From Candidatus Peregrinibacteria bacterium CG10_big_fil_rev_8_21_14_0_10_55_24 (GTDB taxonomy: Bacteria > Patescibacteriota > Gracilibacteria > Peribacterales > Peribacteraceae): a stretch of 64,000 bases of DNA. A program made the position numbers and the translations under genes. This document shows, piece after piece, positions 1-8,413 of this stretch (the stretch's first letter is position 1; each line of letters opens with the position of its first letter). The notes beneath the pieces are model-generated. The model saw nothing but the letters and a program-made list of their open reading frames with translations. It made no database searches and was not told where the DNA came from. The DNA lies in NCBI GenBank assembly GCA_002772745.1, contig PFDV01000001.1:113843-177842 (forward strand), in the 5' to 3' direction.

Positions 1-1013
1 TCCATGGAACGCTGGTAGCTCTTGCTCGCTGCAAGGATGCGGATAGACGCATGGTAAAAACTCATGCCTGCCTTCTCGCCCATGCGTTTGTAAAGTTCTT
101 CTTCCGGCTGAATCATGCGCACGTAGGAGTCTCCGCTCGAAGCCCCCGGGGCAAAGGTCTTCCCCTCGGTACCGCCCATCACACCACCGAAGATCCTGAA
201 GAGAGTACCCACGATGGGAATACGCGACATCCACCAGTCCTTCTTGCCCTTAAAGCTCATTGTCGCTTTGCGCTTCGCAATCACTCCCCACCTTGCGGAA
301 AACGACGGCGTGAGCACGACTTGTACGGCCGCCGTTTCGTCATCCGTCATTTTGGAAAGCACGTTGGCGATTCCGTTGAGCGGATCATCCTGCATCTGCT
401 CATAGAACCGGATAGGAAACATGAAATCCTTCTTACACACCAGGTTGTACCCCACGAGCTTTGATCCTTTAGGCCATACATCCGGTGTCGGGCTCGGCGA
501 AACTTCGGCATCCGAATAAAATGCGGTGATCTGTTTTTCGACGATCGAAGCGAGATGCGGACTTGTAACGACGTAGAACATCAGCTGTCCCCGGTCTACA
601 AAGAGCTCGAAGCTCAAGACGATGTGCCGGAAGAACCAGAAATGGAGCATCTGCCAGAAGTTGAGGTTTCTGACTTCCCACAGTGCTCGGTAGAGTTGCT
701 CCATCACCGCAACCTTCTCCTTAAAATCTTTCTCCGTACGCTTCTCCTGGTCCATTTTGCTGTCGTCACGCGGGAGAATAACCTTGAGAGAAACGAGGGT
801 CTTCGACTTCCACAGCGCATACGCGAAACGGCCCCAGTGTCTGAAGAGACGCCAACAGAGGTAGATCGTGAGGAGGAGGAGAACTCGCTGGAACGGTGCA
901 TCGATGAACCACCGCCAGAGTATTCCCCATACACCCGCATGGACTACCGTAGTGACGACGGCCACAGTTATCCAGATGATCGGCCAGAGGAAGAAGCGGA
1001 GAAACGTGATCAC
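1..1013 (-). CDS. N-terminal part of a CPR-type secretion/coupling-ATPase-like membrane protein (runs off window)
   Basis: The frame is open from GTG at 1013 to the window edge, about 337 residues, and an in-frame TGA at 1073-1071 leaves no ATG before it. Two hydrophobic segments lie at about residues 1-30 and 37-58. A region follows with 'VEKQITAFY', closely matching 'IEKQITSFY' in the ATPase at 20593-23073; the flanking pattern (membrane anchor, then a DPLNGIANVLSKM-like stretch) also matches. This is therefore a paralogue of that protein's N-terminal domain. Whether an ATPase domain follows cannot be seen. A TATAAT box lies at 1061-1056. The role in DNA or protein transfer, or in pili, is inferred from the paralogue. 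Confidence 0.75.
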   Translation of the reverse strand, partial: MITFLRFFLWPIIWITVAVVTTVVHAGVWGILWRWFIDAPFQRVLLLLTIYLCWRLFRHWGRFAYALWKSKTLVSLKVILPRDDSKMDQEKRTEKDFKEKVAVMEQLYRALWEVRNLNFWQMLHFWFFRHIVLSFELFVDRGQLMFYVVTSPHLASIVEKQITAFYSDAEVSPSPTPDVWPKGSKLVGYNLVCKKDFMFPIRFYEQMQDDPLNGIANVLSKMTDDETAAVQVVLTPSFSARWGVIAKRKATMSFKGKKDWWMSRIPIVGTLFRIFGGVMGGTEGKTFAPGASSGDSYVRMIQPEEELYKRMGEKAGMSFYHASIRILAASKSYQRSM

Positions 1014-1094
1014 TGTGGAAGTACAGTGTAACGAAATAGACTCGAAATTCGCTTTATTATAGCAGAAAACTCATGTTGGTGATAGTTCCAAGCC

Positions 1095-1180
1095 ATGGTG
1101 CTTGGCAGGTTGGCGAGTGCGAAGAAGTCCGGATAATTGCCAAACTCCCAAATTTCTATGGCCTTCCTGACCTGCCAAAT
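1095..1180. repeat. Intergenic imperfect inverted repeat (GGAAGGT/GGCAGGT-type family)
   Basis: TTGGCAGGT near 1103 is mirrored by ACCTGCCAA near 1172, with loosely complementary purine-rich and pyrimidine-rich arms. The same style of element recurs at about 2282, 33594, 42145/42607 and 56477. It fills the gap between the first gene and the SLH/RlpA-like gene. Confidence 0.5.
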
Positions 1181-1187
1181 TCTCCCT

Positions 1188-2231
1188 TTACTGTTGCCCC
1201 CCACATTGCTGCACAATCATGCGCATTTCTCTTCTGCGCCCGTCCGCAGTACCAACAAGGAATATGTAGGTTCCCGCAATGGCAGGTGTGAAATGGAAAC
1301 GCTCGTCGGTGCCCACCCAATCCTGGGTACGCATGTGTGTCCCATCGGGATACGTGACACCGCGAACGACAAAGAATCTGTTTGCGCCCAGCGAGAGCTT
1401 CTTTCCTACTTGCCAGACATGGGGAATGCCCCTGTGGAAACGCACATCCCGAGTGATGCGCTTCTGAAAGCGCTGCGCTTCTTGCGTGCACATGTCGACG
1501 AGTGATTGGTCTCCTAGACGCTGGAATCGCGCGCGAATAACACCGTTCGAACGATCCGCAACTTCCTCGAACGCCGCAAGCGAGAGATCCATGTCCCTCC
1601 CTTCTACGTAGGGACCGCGGTCATTGACGCGCACCGTAACCGTGAGACCGTTGTCCTGATTGATCACGCGTACCAACGTGTCGGGCGGGAATGTGCGATG
1701 TGCAGCGGTCAGTGCATTCATGTCAAACGTCTCACCAAATGCCGTCCCATTCCCGTGAAAATCATCGGCGTAGAAGCTGACCTCATGGATTTCCTCTGCG
1801 AGCATGGCATCGAGCGAGCGAATCATTTGGAAAAGCATATCGCGCGAGAGGCGGGCGGAGAGATCGGCATCGGGCTCAACAAGAGGATAGCGTGCAAGGA
1901 GCACGGGCAGATCCCCTTCCTCCATGGCATCAAGCTCGTCCACATTGCGTGTTCGGTAGAGCCACACGAGCGCATCACTGAGGAGAAGCGGATCGTTGGG
2001 GCGGAAGTTCTCGGCATCATCGAGGATGTGCCGCTCACAGGCGTAGGAAATCTCGGTAAAACCCAAATCCCCCAGTTGAACATCGTCAAACTCCGGCGTG
2101 ATCTGCTCCTCGGCAGGGCGGCGGATGCTCTCCCAAATCAGGAGGAACCCGTCCCTCCTGGGGACCCACCCCTCTGCCGCGCATGGCATGGCTATGAGGA
2201 GCGCAAAGAGAACGGTAAGTGCCCGACGCAT
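1188..2231 (-). CDS. Exported SLH-like plus RlpA-like double-psi beta-barrel protein
   Basis: This 347-residue protein begins with a signal peptide (residues 1-19, ending CAAEG). Residues about 45-100 look like an S-layer homology repeat (F.DV..., YACERHI, FRPNDPLL, DALVWLYR). Residues about 155-215 contain an RlpA-like double-psi beta-barrel with TAFGE, AAHRTFPPDTLVRV, VRVNDRGP and the terminal MDLS of this fold, which occurs in septal lytic transglycosylases and cell-wall hydrolases. The C-terminal 130 residues are unrecognised and end in a beta-rich segment. It probably acts in the cell envelope on peptidoglycan. Catalysis is not proven from the motif alone. Confidence 0.75.
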   Translation of the reverse strand: MRRALTVLFALLIAMPCAAEGWVPRRDGFLLIWESIRRPAEEQITPEFDDVQLGDLGFTEISYACERHILDDAENFRPNDPLLLSDALVWLYRTRNVDELDAMEEGDLPVLLARYPLVEPDADLSARLSRDMLFQMIRSLDAMLAEEIHEVSFYADDFHGNGTAFGETFDMNALTAAHRTFPPDTLVRVINQDNGLTVTVRVNDRGPYVEGRDMDLSLAAFEEVADRSNGVIRARFQRLGDQSLVDMCTQEAQRFQKRITRDVRFHRGIPHVWQVGKKLSLGANRFFVVRGVTYPDGTHMRTQDWVGTDERFHFTPAIAGTYIFLVGTADGRRREMRMIVQQCGGQQ

Positions 2232-2281
2232 CTTCCGTAGCTTGAACGAGGTTCACACGACATGCAATGCCGCTCGTCTCT

Positions 2282-2420
2282 GGAACGTTTGGAAGATCAG
2301 GAAGGTACGGCAGGTTTGGCAAGTGCAGAATGTGCGGAAGGTACACGGGAGTTCGACAATATTCGCCATTCATACTTTCCGCACCTTCCACGCTTCCAGC
2401 ACCTTCCCCACTTCCCCACT
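2282..2420. repeat. Intergenic inverted repeat, GGAAGGT family
   Basis: A purine-rich arm (2300-2342, containing AGGAAGGTACGG and TGTGCGGAAGGTAC) faces a pyrimidine-rich arm (2374-2420, containing TTTCCGCACCTTCC and AGCACCTTCCCC). The pair can fold into a long imperfect hairpin. It lies between the stop of the 3D-domain gene and the start of the RlpA-like gene. Confidence 0.6.
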
Positions 2421-3799
2421 CACACCGCCCCCCAACCGAATGCCCGCACTCTACGATAGGCTGCAGCGATACGCTCCTCACGCAGGCGCTCGAGCGTCGA
2501 AGGTCCTACGCGTCCCGCACCGGGGTCGTCGGCATTCTTGATGATCCCCTTTGCCAGTTGGTACTGGAGCACCGCCTGTGTTGTCACCGGACCGTAGTAC
2601 CCGGAGATCCGATCCTCCGGGAAAAAACTCTCCTGCGCCAGGAGTCGCTGAATCGTGCGTACGTGCTCGTGCGCGTATCCTTCTTCAAAGAAGCGGTCAG
2701 GAACTTCTCCCCTTTCGCTCAGGAGTTCCCCCACCTTCTTGCGATCGAGAAGACGCGCAGCCCGCACAGCCACGAGAGCGCGGTTCCACGCGTGCGTAAG
2801 CTTCTGGTTTGTGAGGGGGCCCACGCGCCCCGCACCGGGATCCTGCGCCGTTCCCACCAGACCGTGATCCTGCTGGAACCGTAGGATGGCCTGCTTGAGC
2901 TCATCGGAATACGTCCCATCGGTACGTCCGGCGTAATAGCCAAGGAATCGCAGCGTTCTCTGCGCTTCCATAATCACCGTCGGCGCCGCACCCTGTTCAA
3001 TGAACGCACTCACCGGATTTGCCGCTTCCTCACGATCGCGCGCGGCCTGGAGGTACGCGGCAAGTTCCTCACCAAGTTGATCCGTGGGAGCAGTAAGACC
3101 GTAATCTTGTGCAAAGATCCTCAGGCTTTGCTGCGTCTCAGGTCCGAAGAAGCCCGTGGGTTTGCGATCAAAATATCCCGTACGCTGCAGGTACTCCTGG
3201 AGCAGGGTCACGGAAGGACCGCGGTCATTGAGCTGCGGTTGCACTGCGAGGAGATCTCCTGCATGCACTGCAAACGGTTCCAACCGGTCATAAGCCGCCG
3301 GGAGCGTATCGAGCGCCAGCGAAACTGCCGGCTGCTCAATCCCCACGGGATACACCGTCCCCCGCATACGCTGGACACCGAATGCCAGCGCGCGTGCCAG
3401 ACCTTCTTCACCGTATCCGGCCCAGAGATCCAACCGATACTCACCGGAATTCAAAACGCGTATTGCCCCGCCACGGTCGTGCACACCCACCGTCCCGATG
3501 CCGGGCAGCAGGATACGCGTCCCGAATGGGATGTCCGCGGGCGCAGCCGCCATGCCGGGGAACACCGAGGTGCCATCGGCGCCTCTCGCCCCCTCACCAT
3601 TGAGCACTTTATCCGCCTCGTATCCACCACGGACGTAGCAACATTGTCCCGGTTCGGGGGAGTAGTACGCCGTGAGTACGAAGTCCACTTCCACCGGCTC
3701 TGCCCCTGCGAAGAGATCTGCATTGCCTCGCGACCACGTGGGTACGGTCAGCCCCAGAACGCAGAGGAGAACCATGATGTGGCGTGGCATGCGCTTCAT
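2420..3799 (-). CDS. Exported 3D-domain (MltA/Rpf2-like barrel) protein with peptidoglycan-binding repeats
   Basis: The 459-residue protein starts at ATG 3799, chosen because it begins a clean signal peptide (KRMPRHIMVLLCVLGLTVPTWS). Residues about 35-130 form a 3D domain: VLTAYYSP, PFGTRILLPG, VHDRGGAI and LDLW, named for the conserved Asp residues of MltA-like barrels. Three or four PG_binding_1-type repeats follow (DRGPSVTLLQEYLQRTGYF, EAQRTLRFLGYYAGRTDG, HVRTIQRLLAQESFFP), two of which end in a shared DPGAGRVGP signature. The architecture suggests a secreted cell-wall hydrolase or remodelling factor. A TACAAT box lies 12 bases upstream of the start. Confidence 0.8.
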   Translation of the reverse strand: MKRMPRHIMVLLCVLGLTVPTWSRGNADLFAGAEPVEVDFVLTAYYSPEPGQCCYVRGGYEADKVLNGEGARGADGTSVFPGMAAAPADIPFGTRILLPGIGTVGVHDRGGAIRVLNSGEYRLDLWAGYGEEGLARALAFGVQRMRGTVYPVGIEQPAVSLALDTLPAAYDRLEPFAVHAGDLLAVQPQLNDRGPSVTLLQEYLQRTGYFDRKPTGFFGPETQQSLRIFAQDYGLTAPTDQLGEELAAYLQAARDREEAANPVSAFIEQGAAPTVIMEAQRTLRFLGYYAGRTDGTYSDELKQAILRFQQDHGLVGTAQDPGAGRVGPLTNQKLTHAWNRALVAVRAARLLDRKKVGELLSERGEVPDRFFEEGYAHEHVRTIQRLLAQESFFPEDRISGYYGPVTTQAVLQYQLAKGIIKNADDPGAGRVGPSTLERLREERIAAAYRRVRAFGWGAV

Positions 3800-4024
3800 A
3801 GAAATCCTATTATTGTAGCATTCCTCTGTGTTTTCTGCGCCCTTGCGAGTAATGACATCGCATTGAAATATCGCGCAATACACGCTTTTGTCGTGTTTCC
3901 TTTTCCTATATGGGAATATTTCTGAGCAATCAGTCAAGTGTTCTTCAAACACAGACCTGATGGAGTACTTGTCAATTTGCTCGCAACTGAGTATGAATAG
4001 AGGAAATTTCCTCCTCCCTGCACC

Positions 4025-4369
4025 ATGTTGCACCATGCACGAACCTTCCGTGTTGCCGTTGGATCACTCTTCCTTTGGATAAGTGCCATCCCTGCGGCCT
4101 ACGGCATTGATATCGGTGAAGTCCCTCCGGGACTGGGAGGGAGCTCGGACGTCGCGGGCTCTGTCGTGGACATCGTTATAAAAATCCTGAGCTACATGGC
4201 CCTTATCGCGACGATTGTCATTATCATTGCGGGCGTGCGCATGGTGATTTCGATGGGAGATGAGGGAGCCGTCAGCGGCGCGAAGAAAACTCTACTCTGG
4301 GCTCTGATTGGCTTGATCCTGATTCTGCTTGCAGGAGCAATTGTTTCGGTAATCGCCAATATCTTCTAA
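4025..4369 (+). CDS. Pilin-like protein (TrbC/VirB2-type), copy 1
   Basis: The 114-residue protein has a signal peptide (about residues 8-27), a short Gly-rich mature N-terminus and two transmembrane helices separated by a charged loop containing GDEGAVSGAKK. This is the layout of the TrbC/VirB2 pilin family. Two related genes follow at 5410 and 5802 with the same 'loop, charged residues, ILLAGAIV' ending. The final four bases overlap the end of the convergent M24 peptidase gene. The role in a type IV secretion-like or pilus system is inferred from architecture and from the coupling-ATPase-like genes in the window. Confidence 0.75.
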   Translation: MLHHARTFRVAVGSLFLWISAIPAAYGIDIGEVPPGLGGSSDVAGSVVDIVIKILSYMALIATIVIIIAGVRMVISMGDEGAVSGAKKTLLWALIGLILILLAGAIVSVIANIF

Positions 4370-5364
4370 TCACGTACGATAATTTCCTGCTCTAAGCGCA
4401 TCCCACACTTGCCAGGGATGTAAATGCCGGGCTCTATCGTCACAATTTCATTCGTGAGTACGCTGCGCTTTGGGGCGACGCTGCTGAGTGTTATTCCCTC
4501 GTGCACCTCCAAGCCTACACCATGCCCCAGCGCATGGGGGAAGTACTCTTCAAGCCCGTGGCGCTTCAGCACGCGGCGCGCAACGCGATCGAGCTCCCAA
4601 TTGGTCACTCCTGCACGCACCGCTTGCAACGCCGTACGCTTCGCCTCGTCCACGGCAGCGTAGATCTTGCATTCGAGCACCGTGGGATTCTTGGGGAGAA
4701 TGACCATACTCTGGTCACTGCAGTACCCGCCGTAGCGCACGCCGACATCCACCTGCACGACATGCCTCCGCTTGAAGCGCCGATCGGTGGGTTGGTGGTG
4801 CGGTCGGCTCGTGTGCGTCCCAAAGGCGACAATAGGATCGAACGCGAGATCCTCCGCTCCAAGTTCATGCGCCCAGGTACGCAACTTCCACGCGAGTTCC
4901 CGCTCGGTGGGAATGCCGTTCAGTGCCGATGGAACCCTGCGCAGGAGCTCCTGCGTGATGCGCTGAGACCGGCGGAACGCGCTCAGTTCCTGCGCATCTT
5001 TCTGGCGGCGGAATTCTTCGATAATCCCCACTGTGCGAACAAATTTTGTATTCTTATATTTCCTCTTCCACATACGGAAGCGTTCGATAGTGATACTACG
5101 CGACTCCACGCCGCACTGCTCCGTGCGGTCGAGTGCCTTACCGATCATATCCACATCATGGACACGCACATGCGCGAATGCCGCCTTCTCAGCAAGTTCC
5201 CCGTAGCGGCCGTCTACGAAGAGGTGGAATCCGCTGCGGCGTACTAGGAGTACCCCTGCCGAGAGACGCACCCCCGAGAGATAGTGAATATTGACAAGAT
5301 TCGTCACGAGCAAAGCAGAGAGATCACACCGCCTGAGGATTGGAGAAGGAGATTGTGGACGCAT
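4366..5364 (-). CDS. M24 family metallopeptidase (Xaa-Pro aminopeptidase-like)
   Basis: About 332 residues from ATG 5364; other starts at 5403 and 5421 would run into the divergent pilin promoter. The creatinase/prolidase fold is clear. The metal ligands can be read in order: D and D in VDVGVRYGGYCSDQS (about 204-215), H in HALGHGVGLEVHE (about 276), E in VTIEPG (about 310) and E in RLEQE (about 327). The N-terminal third matches the non-catalytic domain of Xaa-Pro dipeptidases ('ALLVTNLVNIHYLSG'). It would cleave N-terminal residues preceding proline in the cytoplasm. It sits on the opposite strand within the pilin cluster. Confidence 0.88.
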   Translation of the reverse strand: MRPQSPSPILRRCDLSALLVTNLVNIHYLSGVRLSAGVLLVRRSGFHLFVDGRYGELAEKAAFAHVRVHDVDMIGKALDRTEQCGVESRSITIERFRMWKRKYKNTKFVRTVGIIEEFRRQKDAQELSAFRRSQRITQELLRRVPSALNGIPTERELAWKLRTWAHELGAEDLAFDPIVAFGTHTSRPHHQPTDRRFKRRHVVQVDVGVRYGGYCSDQSMVILPKNPTVLECKIYAAVDEAKRTALQAVRAGVTNWELDRVARRVLKRHGLEEYFPHALGHGVGLEVHEGITLSSVAPKRSVLTNEIVTIEPGIYIPGKCGMRLEQEIIVRD

Positions 5365-5397
5365 AAGCTCAGGGTAGCGCAAGAAGGCATTTTCTGC

Positions 5398-5403
5398 TAT
5401 CAT
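5398..5403 (+). promoter_or_regulatory. Extended -10 box, leaderless pilin transcript
   Basis: TATCAT preceded by TGC forms an extended -10 element that ends six bases before the ATG at 5410. No Shine-Dalgarno sequence fits in the gap, so a leaderless mRNA is expected. Confidence 0.5.
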
Positions 5404-5409
5404 AGAGCC

Positions 5410-5805
5410 ATGAACACACACTTCAATTGGAGAGGTCTCCTGTGCTCCTTTGGGCTCACCTTTACAGGGTTGAGCGCACTATTCTTGAGTCTGCCCCAGA
5501 GCATTCTTGCTGCTGTCTACGATGGTGGAGGGTTGCAAGAGGGCGTCAACGAGGCGGGGAACACCGGCATAGGCAGTGCAGATATTCGTACAACAATTAT
5601 TAAAATCATGTTGGAGATCGTCTCCTACACGGCACTCCTTGCCGTGAGCGTCATCATTCTTGCCGGACTCTACCTGATCCTCGGTTTCGGGGATGAGGGA
5701 GCAAAGGATAAAGCGAAGAAGATCATCCTTTACGTTGGGGTAGGCGTTCTCTTGATCCTCCTGGCAGGAGCAATCGTGCAATTCATTAAAGGACTTGTCC
5801 TATGA
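5410..5805 (+). CDS. Pilin-like protein (TrbC/VirB2-type), copy 2
   Basis: 131 residues from ATG 5410. This start gives a signal peptide ending near ILAAVYDGG, and a -10 box lies six bases upstream. Two membrane helices (YTALLAVSVIILAGLYLIL and ILYVGVGVLLILLAGAIV) flank the loop GFGDEGAKDKAKK, which resembles GDEGAVSGAKK of the gene at 4025. The stop overlaps the next gene's start (ATGA), indicating translational coupling and a shared operon. Confidence 0.75.
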   Translation: MNTHFNWRGLLCSFGLTFTGLSALFLSLPQSILAAVYDGGGLQEGVNEAGNTGIGSADIRTTIIKIMLEIVSYTALLAVSVIILAGLYLILGFGDEGAKDKAKKIILYVGVGVLLILLAGAIVQFIKGLVL

Positions 5806-6170
5806 CTACGCCTGCACAATCCACAGCACTTTTTCAGCGCTTGCATCGGCTGCTTTCCTCGTCCGCCATCGCATGTGTGCTCATTCCCACTACCCTTGCT
5901 GCCGAAGGAGATCCTCTTGGTGACGCAGGTGAGTTGAGCGGAACCGGAGCAATGGATCCGCGAGAAGTCATTACCGACGTCATGATCGCGATCGTAAAAT
6001 TCACGGCGCTCCTGGCCGTGATCGCCATTATTATTGGCGGCGTCTACATGATCGTAGGGGGAGAATCGGGCGTGGAACGCGGAAAGAGAATCCTCCTCTA
6101 TACCATCGTCGGCGTGTTGATCATCCTCATCGCAGGAGCCGTTGTCAGTGTCTTTGTCTCCCTCGCATAA
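5802..6170 (+). CDS. Pilin-like protein (TrbC/VirB2-type), copy 3
   Basis: This 122-residue protein has the same layout as the two previous pilin-like proteins: a signal peptide with Ala-rich end (TTLAAEGDP), then helices FTALLAVIAIIIGGVYMIV and LLYTIVGVLIILIAGAVVSVF around a charged loop (GGESGVERGKR). It is co-transcribed with the gene at 5410 (four-base overlap) and followed after four bases by the PKD-domain membrane protein. Confidence 0.75.
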   Translation: MTTPAQSTALFQRLHRLLSSSAIACVLIPTTLAAEGDPLGDAGELSGTGAMDPREVITDVMIAIVKFTALLAVIAIIIGGVYMIVGGESGVERGKRILLYTIVGVLIILIAGAVVSVFVSLA

Positions 6171-6174
6171 ATTC

Positions 6175-8274
6175 ATGCACGTCTGTCACTTCCTCCGGCA
6201 ACTCCTCGTACGCAACGTGCTCACCACAGTCGTCGTGACAAGCGCGGCTATCACCGGAGGATCGCATCTGCTCGCGCAGACGAGTGGAAACATAGAGCAA
6301 CTTGTGCTCTCTCGCGGAACCTTCTTTGAAATCATTGCCGACCACGCAATCCCGCAGGCACAACAGAGCTGGGTACTCACGCAGGATCAAACGTTCCTGG
6401 AGGCCGGGAGACAGGCGGTGTACCGCACACGATTCGCCGAGGTCGGCACTTTTGCACTGCGTTTGGATCTCAAATCAGTCACAACAGAGGAACGTGCTAC
6501 GCGCACACTCACCATCGAAATCGCCGCAAAGAACGTCCAGGCGGACTCACAGTCTCCTGACAGCGGGAATCTGGCCCAAACGAGTCCCGCTATCGATGAG
6601 CATGGAAGAACCATCCCTGCAGCTTCCCAGAGTGTGATTGCTCTGATTCCGTTACCCGGGGTCTCAAAGCTCTCACTGGATATGGATATCCTCAGGGACA
6701 GCAATGCTGATGGCAACCCCGAAAACGACAACGATACCCAGGAGACGTACTTTTCCCAGCGATCGACGCCGCTTTACCTCTGGCTGGAGTCTCCCGTGAG
6801 GGAGAAGACACTGACCGTGCGCGGGACCGCGGCAGATGGCACCGTGAGCTCTCAGACAATCCGCATTGTCGATCAGAGGACTGCTTCCGAGGAAGACGAA
6901 GAGGAACGACTCGCACATGGTATCGCCAGCGCAGAACATTCTGGGGGAACCGTCGCACTCTCCTACACTCCCACGCGCGGCACGGAGAATCCTCTGCTCT
7001 TCCATTGGAACTTCGGCGATGGGCAGGAGAGCCTGCTCGATGCGCCGACACACGTCTATACGAAAAACGGCATGTACACCGTGCGGGTACAGGTGCGCAA
7101 CCTGACCACAGGCGCAGATGTGGAAGAAGCGACAACGAGTGTTTCGGTGACTACAGCGGAGGGCCTCCCCTCCCCTCTGCCTCCCGAAGGAGAAGAGCAG
7201 CCTACAGAAACGCATAAACCCTGGAGCGCACGCATCATTCTTGGAATCAAGATCCTGCTCGTAGGACTCTTCTCGATTCTCTTAGGTGCCGTGGCCATCT
7301 TCATTTTGGCAAAGCTTCGCGGGCGCGCTCCTTCCATTCAAAAAACGCTTGCCAAGGCAGAGGAGAAACTCGTCGGAGAGAAAGAGAATAATGATACGAG
7401 TGGGACGCTCGAAATCCTTGACGCTGAACTGGCCGAAGAGCCAGTCCGTGAACCTCCAAAGGAAACTCGTCTCTCAAGCAAGGAGGAGCCTCCTCCCCCT
7501 CCTCCCGTTCCTGCTCAAGAACCACCAAAAGCTGAGCTCGCGACATCCGCAGAGGAACAACCCGAACCAGGCTTGGATGATGACGATGATGTGACGCTCC
7601 CTGCATGGCTTAAACCCGAGAAGAACACGCCACCGAAAGCTCTGGAAACTCCTCCTGCGGCAGCTAAAACTCCTGCTCCCATCAACACTCCTGAACCTTC
7701 CCCCTCAAGCACCACCATTCCGCCATGGCTCGCTGCGGAGAAGACCACTGCTCCCATGGCCACAGCACCGACTGAGCCCTCGCCTATGCCGCAGCAGAAA
7801 GAACCTCCCGCATCACCTGCACAGCAACCGCCTGCTGAGATAGCGACCTCTGTGCCCCCATGGCTGCAACCGGAGCCACAAGCGCCGTCTACGGCTCCAG
7901 AGCCAGCTTCTCAACCGCATCCAGTAACCGACGTACCCGCCGTCTCTTCCCCCGTAATTCCCGCAGGAGCAGAGGAAGCAATCCCGCAGAGCAAGACGGA
8001 GGTGAAACTCCAGTCGTCCGCACCCGAGGGCGCCGGCCAAGCTCCGGTCGCCCCACCTGCTCCCGTACCACCCTGGCTGCAAAGTGCAGCAATACCGGAA
8101 CAGAAATCTCCTCCCATAGTGCAAGGAGAGACCGAACCATCCAACGACGATGAACCTGTTGCGTTCGTCAGCGCGGACAGTCTTACGGAGAATCAGGAAC
8201 ATGACGAGGAAACGCCTCCCCCTCCGCCTACGGATACCTCCGCTCCCCCTCCCAGAACACAGCCGAAGATCTAG
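6175..8274 (+). CDS. PKD-domain membrane protein with long Pro-rich tail carrying repeated PPWL motifs
   Basis: About 699 residues from ATG 6175. There is a signal peptide, an extracytoplasmic region with a PKD-like domain at about residues 255-320 (FHWNFGDGQES, THVYTKNGMYTVRVQV), one membrane helix (about 353-382, ILGIKILLVGLFSILLGAV) and a cytoplasm-facing Pro/Glu/Ala-rich tail of about 300 residues. The tail repeats a short motif four times: LPAWLKPEK, IPPWLAAEK, VPPWLQPEP and VPPWLQSAA. Position directly after three pilin-like genes suggests a surface or anchoring subunit of the same apparatus. The tail may dock partner proteins through the PWL motifs; that is inference. Confidence 0.75.
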   Translation: MHVCHFLRQLLVRNVLTTVVVTSAAITGGSHLLAQTSGNIEQLVLSRGTFFEIIADHAIPQAQQSWVLTQDQTFLEAGRQAVYRTRFAEVGTFALRLDLKSVTTEERATRTLTIEIAAKNVQADSQSPDSGNLAQTSPAIDEHGRTIPAASQSVIALIPLPGVSKLSLDMDILRDSNADGNPENDNDTQETYFSQRSTPLYLWLESPVREKTLTVRGTAADGTVSSQTIRIVDQRTASEEDEEERLAHGIASAEHSGGTVALSYTPTRGTENPLLFHWNFGDGQESLLDAPTHVYTKNGMYTVRVQVRNLTTGADVEEATTSVSVTTAEGLPSPLPPEGEEQPTETHKPWSARIILGIKILLVGLFSILLGAVAIFILAKLRGRAPSIQKTLAKAEEKLVGEKENNDTSGTLEILDAELAEEPVREPPKETRLSSKEEPPPPPPVPAQEPPKAELATSAEEQPEPGLDDDDDVTLPAWLKPEKNTPPKALETPPAAAKTPAPINTPEPSPSSTTIPPWLAAEKTTAPMATAPTEPSPMPQQKEPPASPAQQPPAEIATSVPPWLQPEPQAPSTAPEPASQPHPVTDVPAVSSPVIPAGAEEAIPQSKTEVKLQSSAPEGAGQAPVAPPAPVPPWLQSAAIPEQKSPPIVQGETEPSNDDEPVAFVSADSLTENQEHDEETPPPPPTDTSAPPPRTQPKI

Positions 8275-8300
8275 CCACAGACCAGACGAGTGCGTACACT
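8272..8300 (+). promoter_or_regulatory. Promoter for tRNA-His
   Basis: TAGCCA, 17 bases, TACACT. The -10 hexamer is the same as in the hisS and rpsB promoters. It ends 32 bases before the tRNA 5' end. Confidence 0.45.
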
Positions 8301-8332
8301 CTCCCTGCTTCCATGTAGGAACTTTTTCCCAT

Positions 8333-8410
8333 GGCGGGTGTAGCTCAGTTGGTTAGAGCGTCTGGTTGTGGCCCAGAAGGTCGAGGGTTCAACTCCCTCC
8401 ACTCGCCCCA
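8333..8410 (+). tRNA. tRNA-His (GTG)
   Basis: All arms can be drawn. The acceptor strand 8334-8340 pairs with 8400-8406, and the extra G at -1 (8333) faces C73 (8407), the hallmark of tRNA-His. CCA is encoded (8408-8410). The anticodon stem TCTGG/CCAGA encloses loop TTGTGGC with anticodon GTG. The T arm is GAGGG-TTCAACT-CCCTC. It lies upstream of hisS, the gene for its cognate synthetase. Confidence 0.97.
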
Positions 8411-8413
8411 CAT

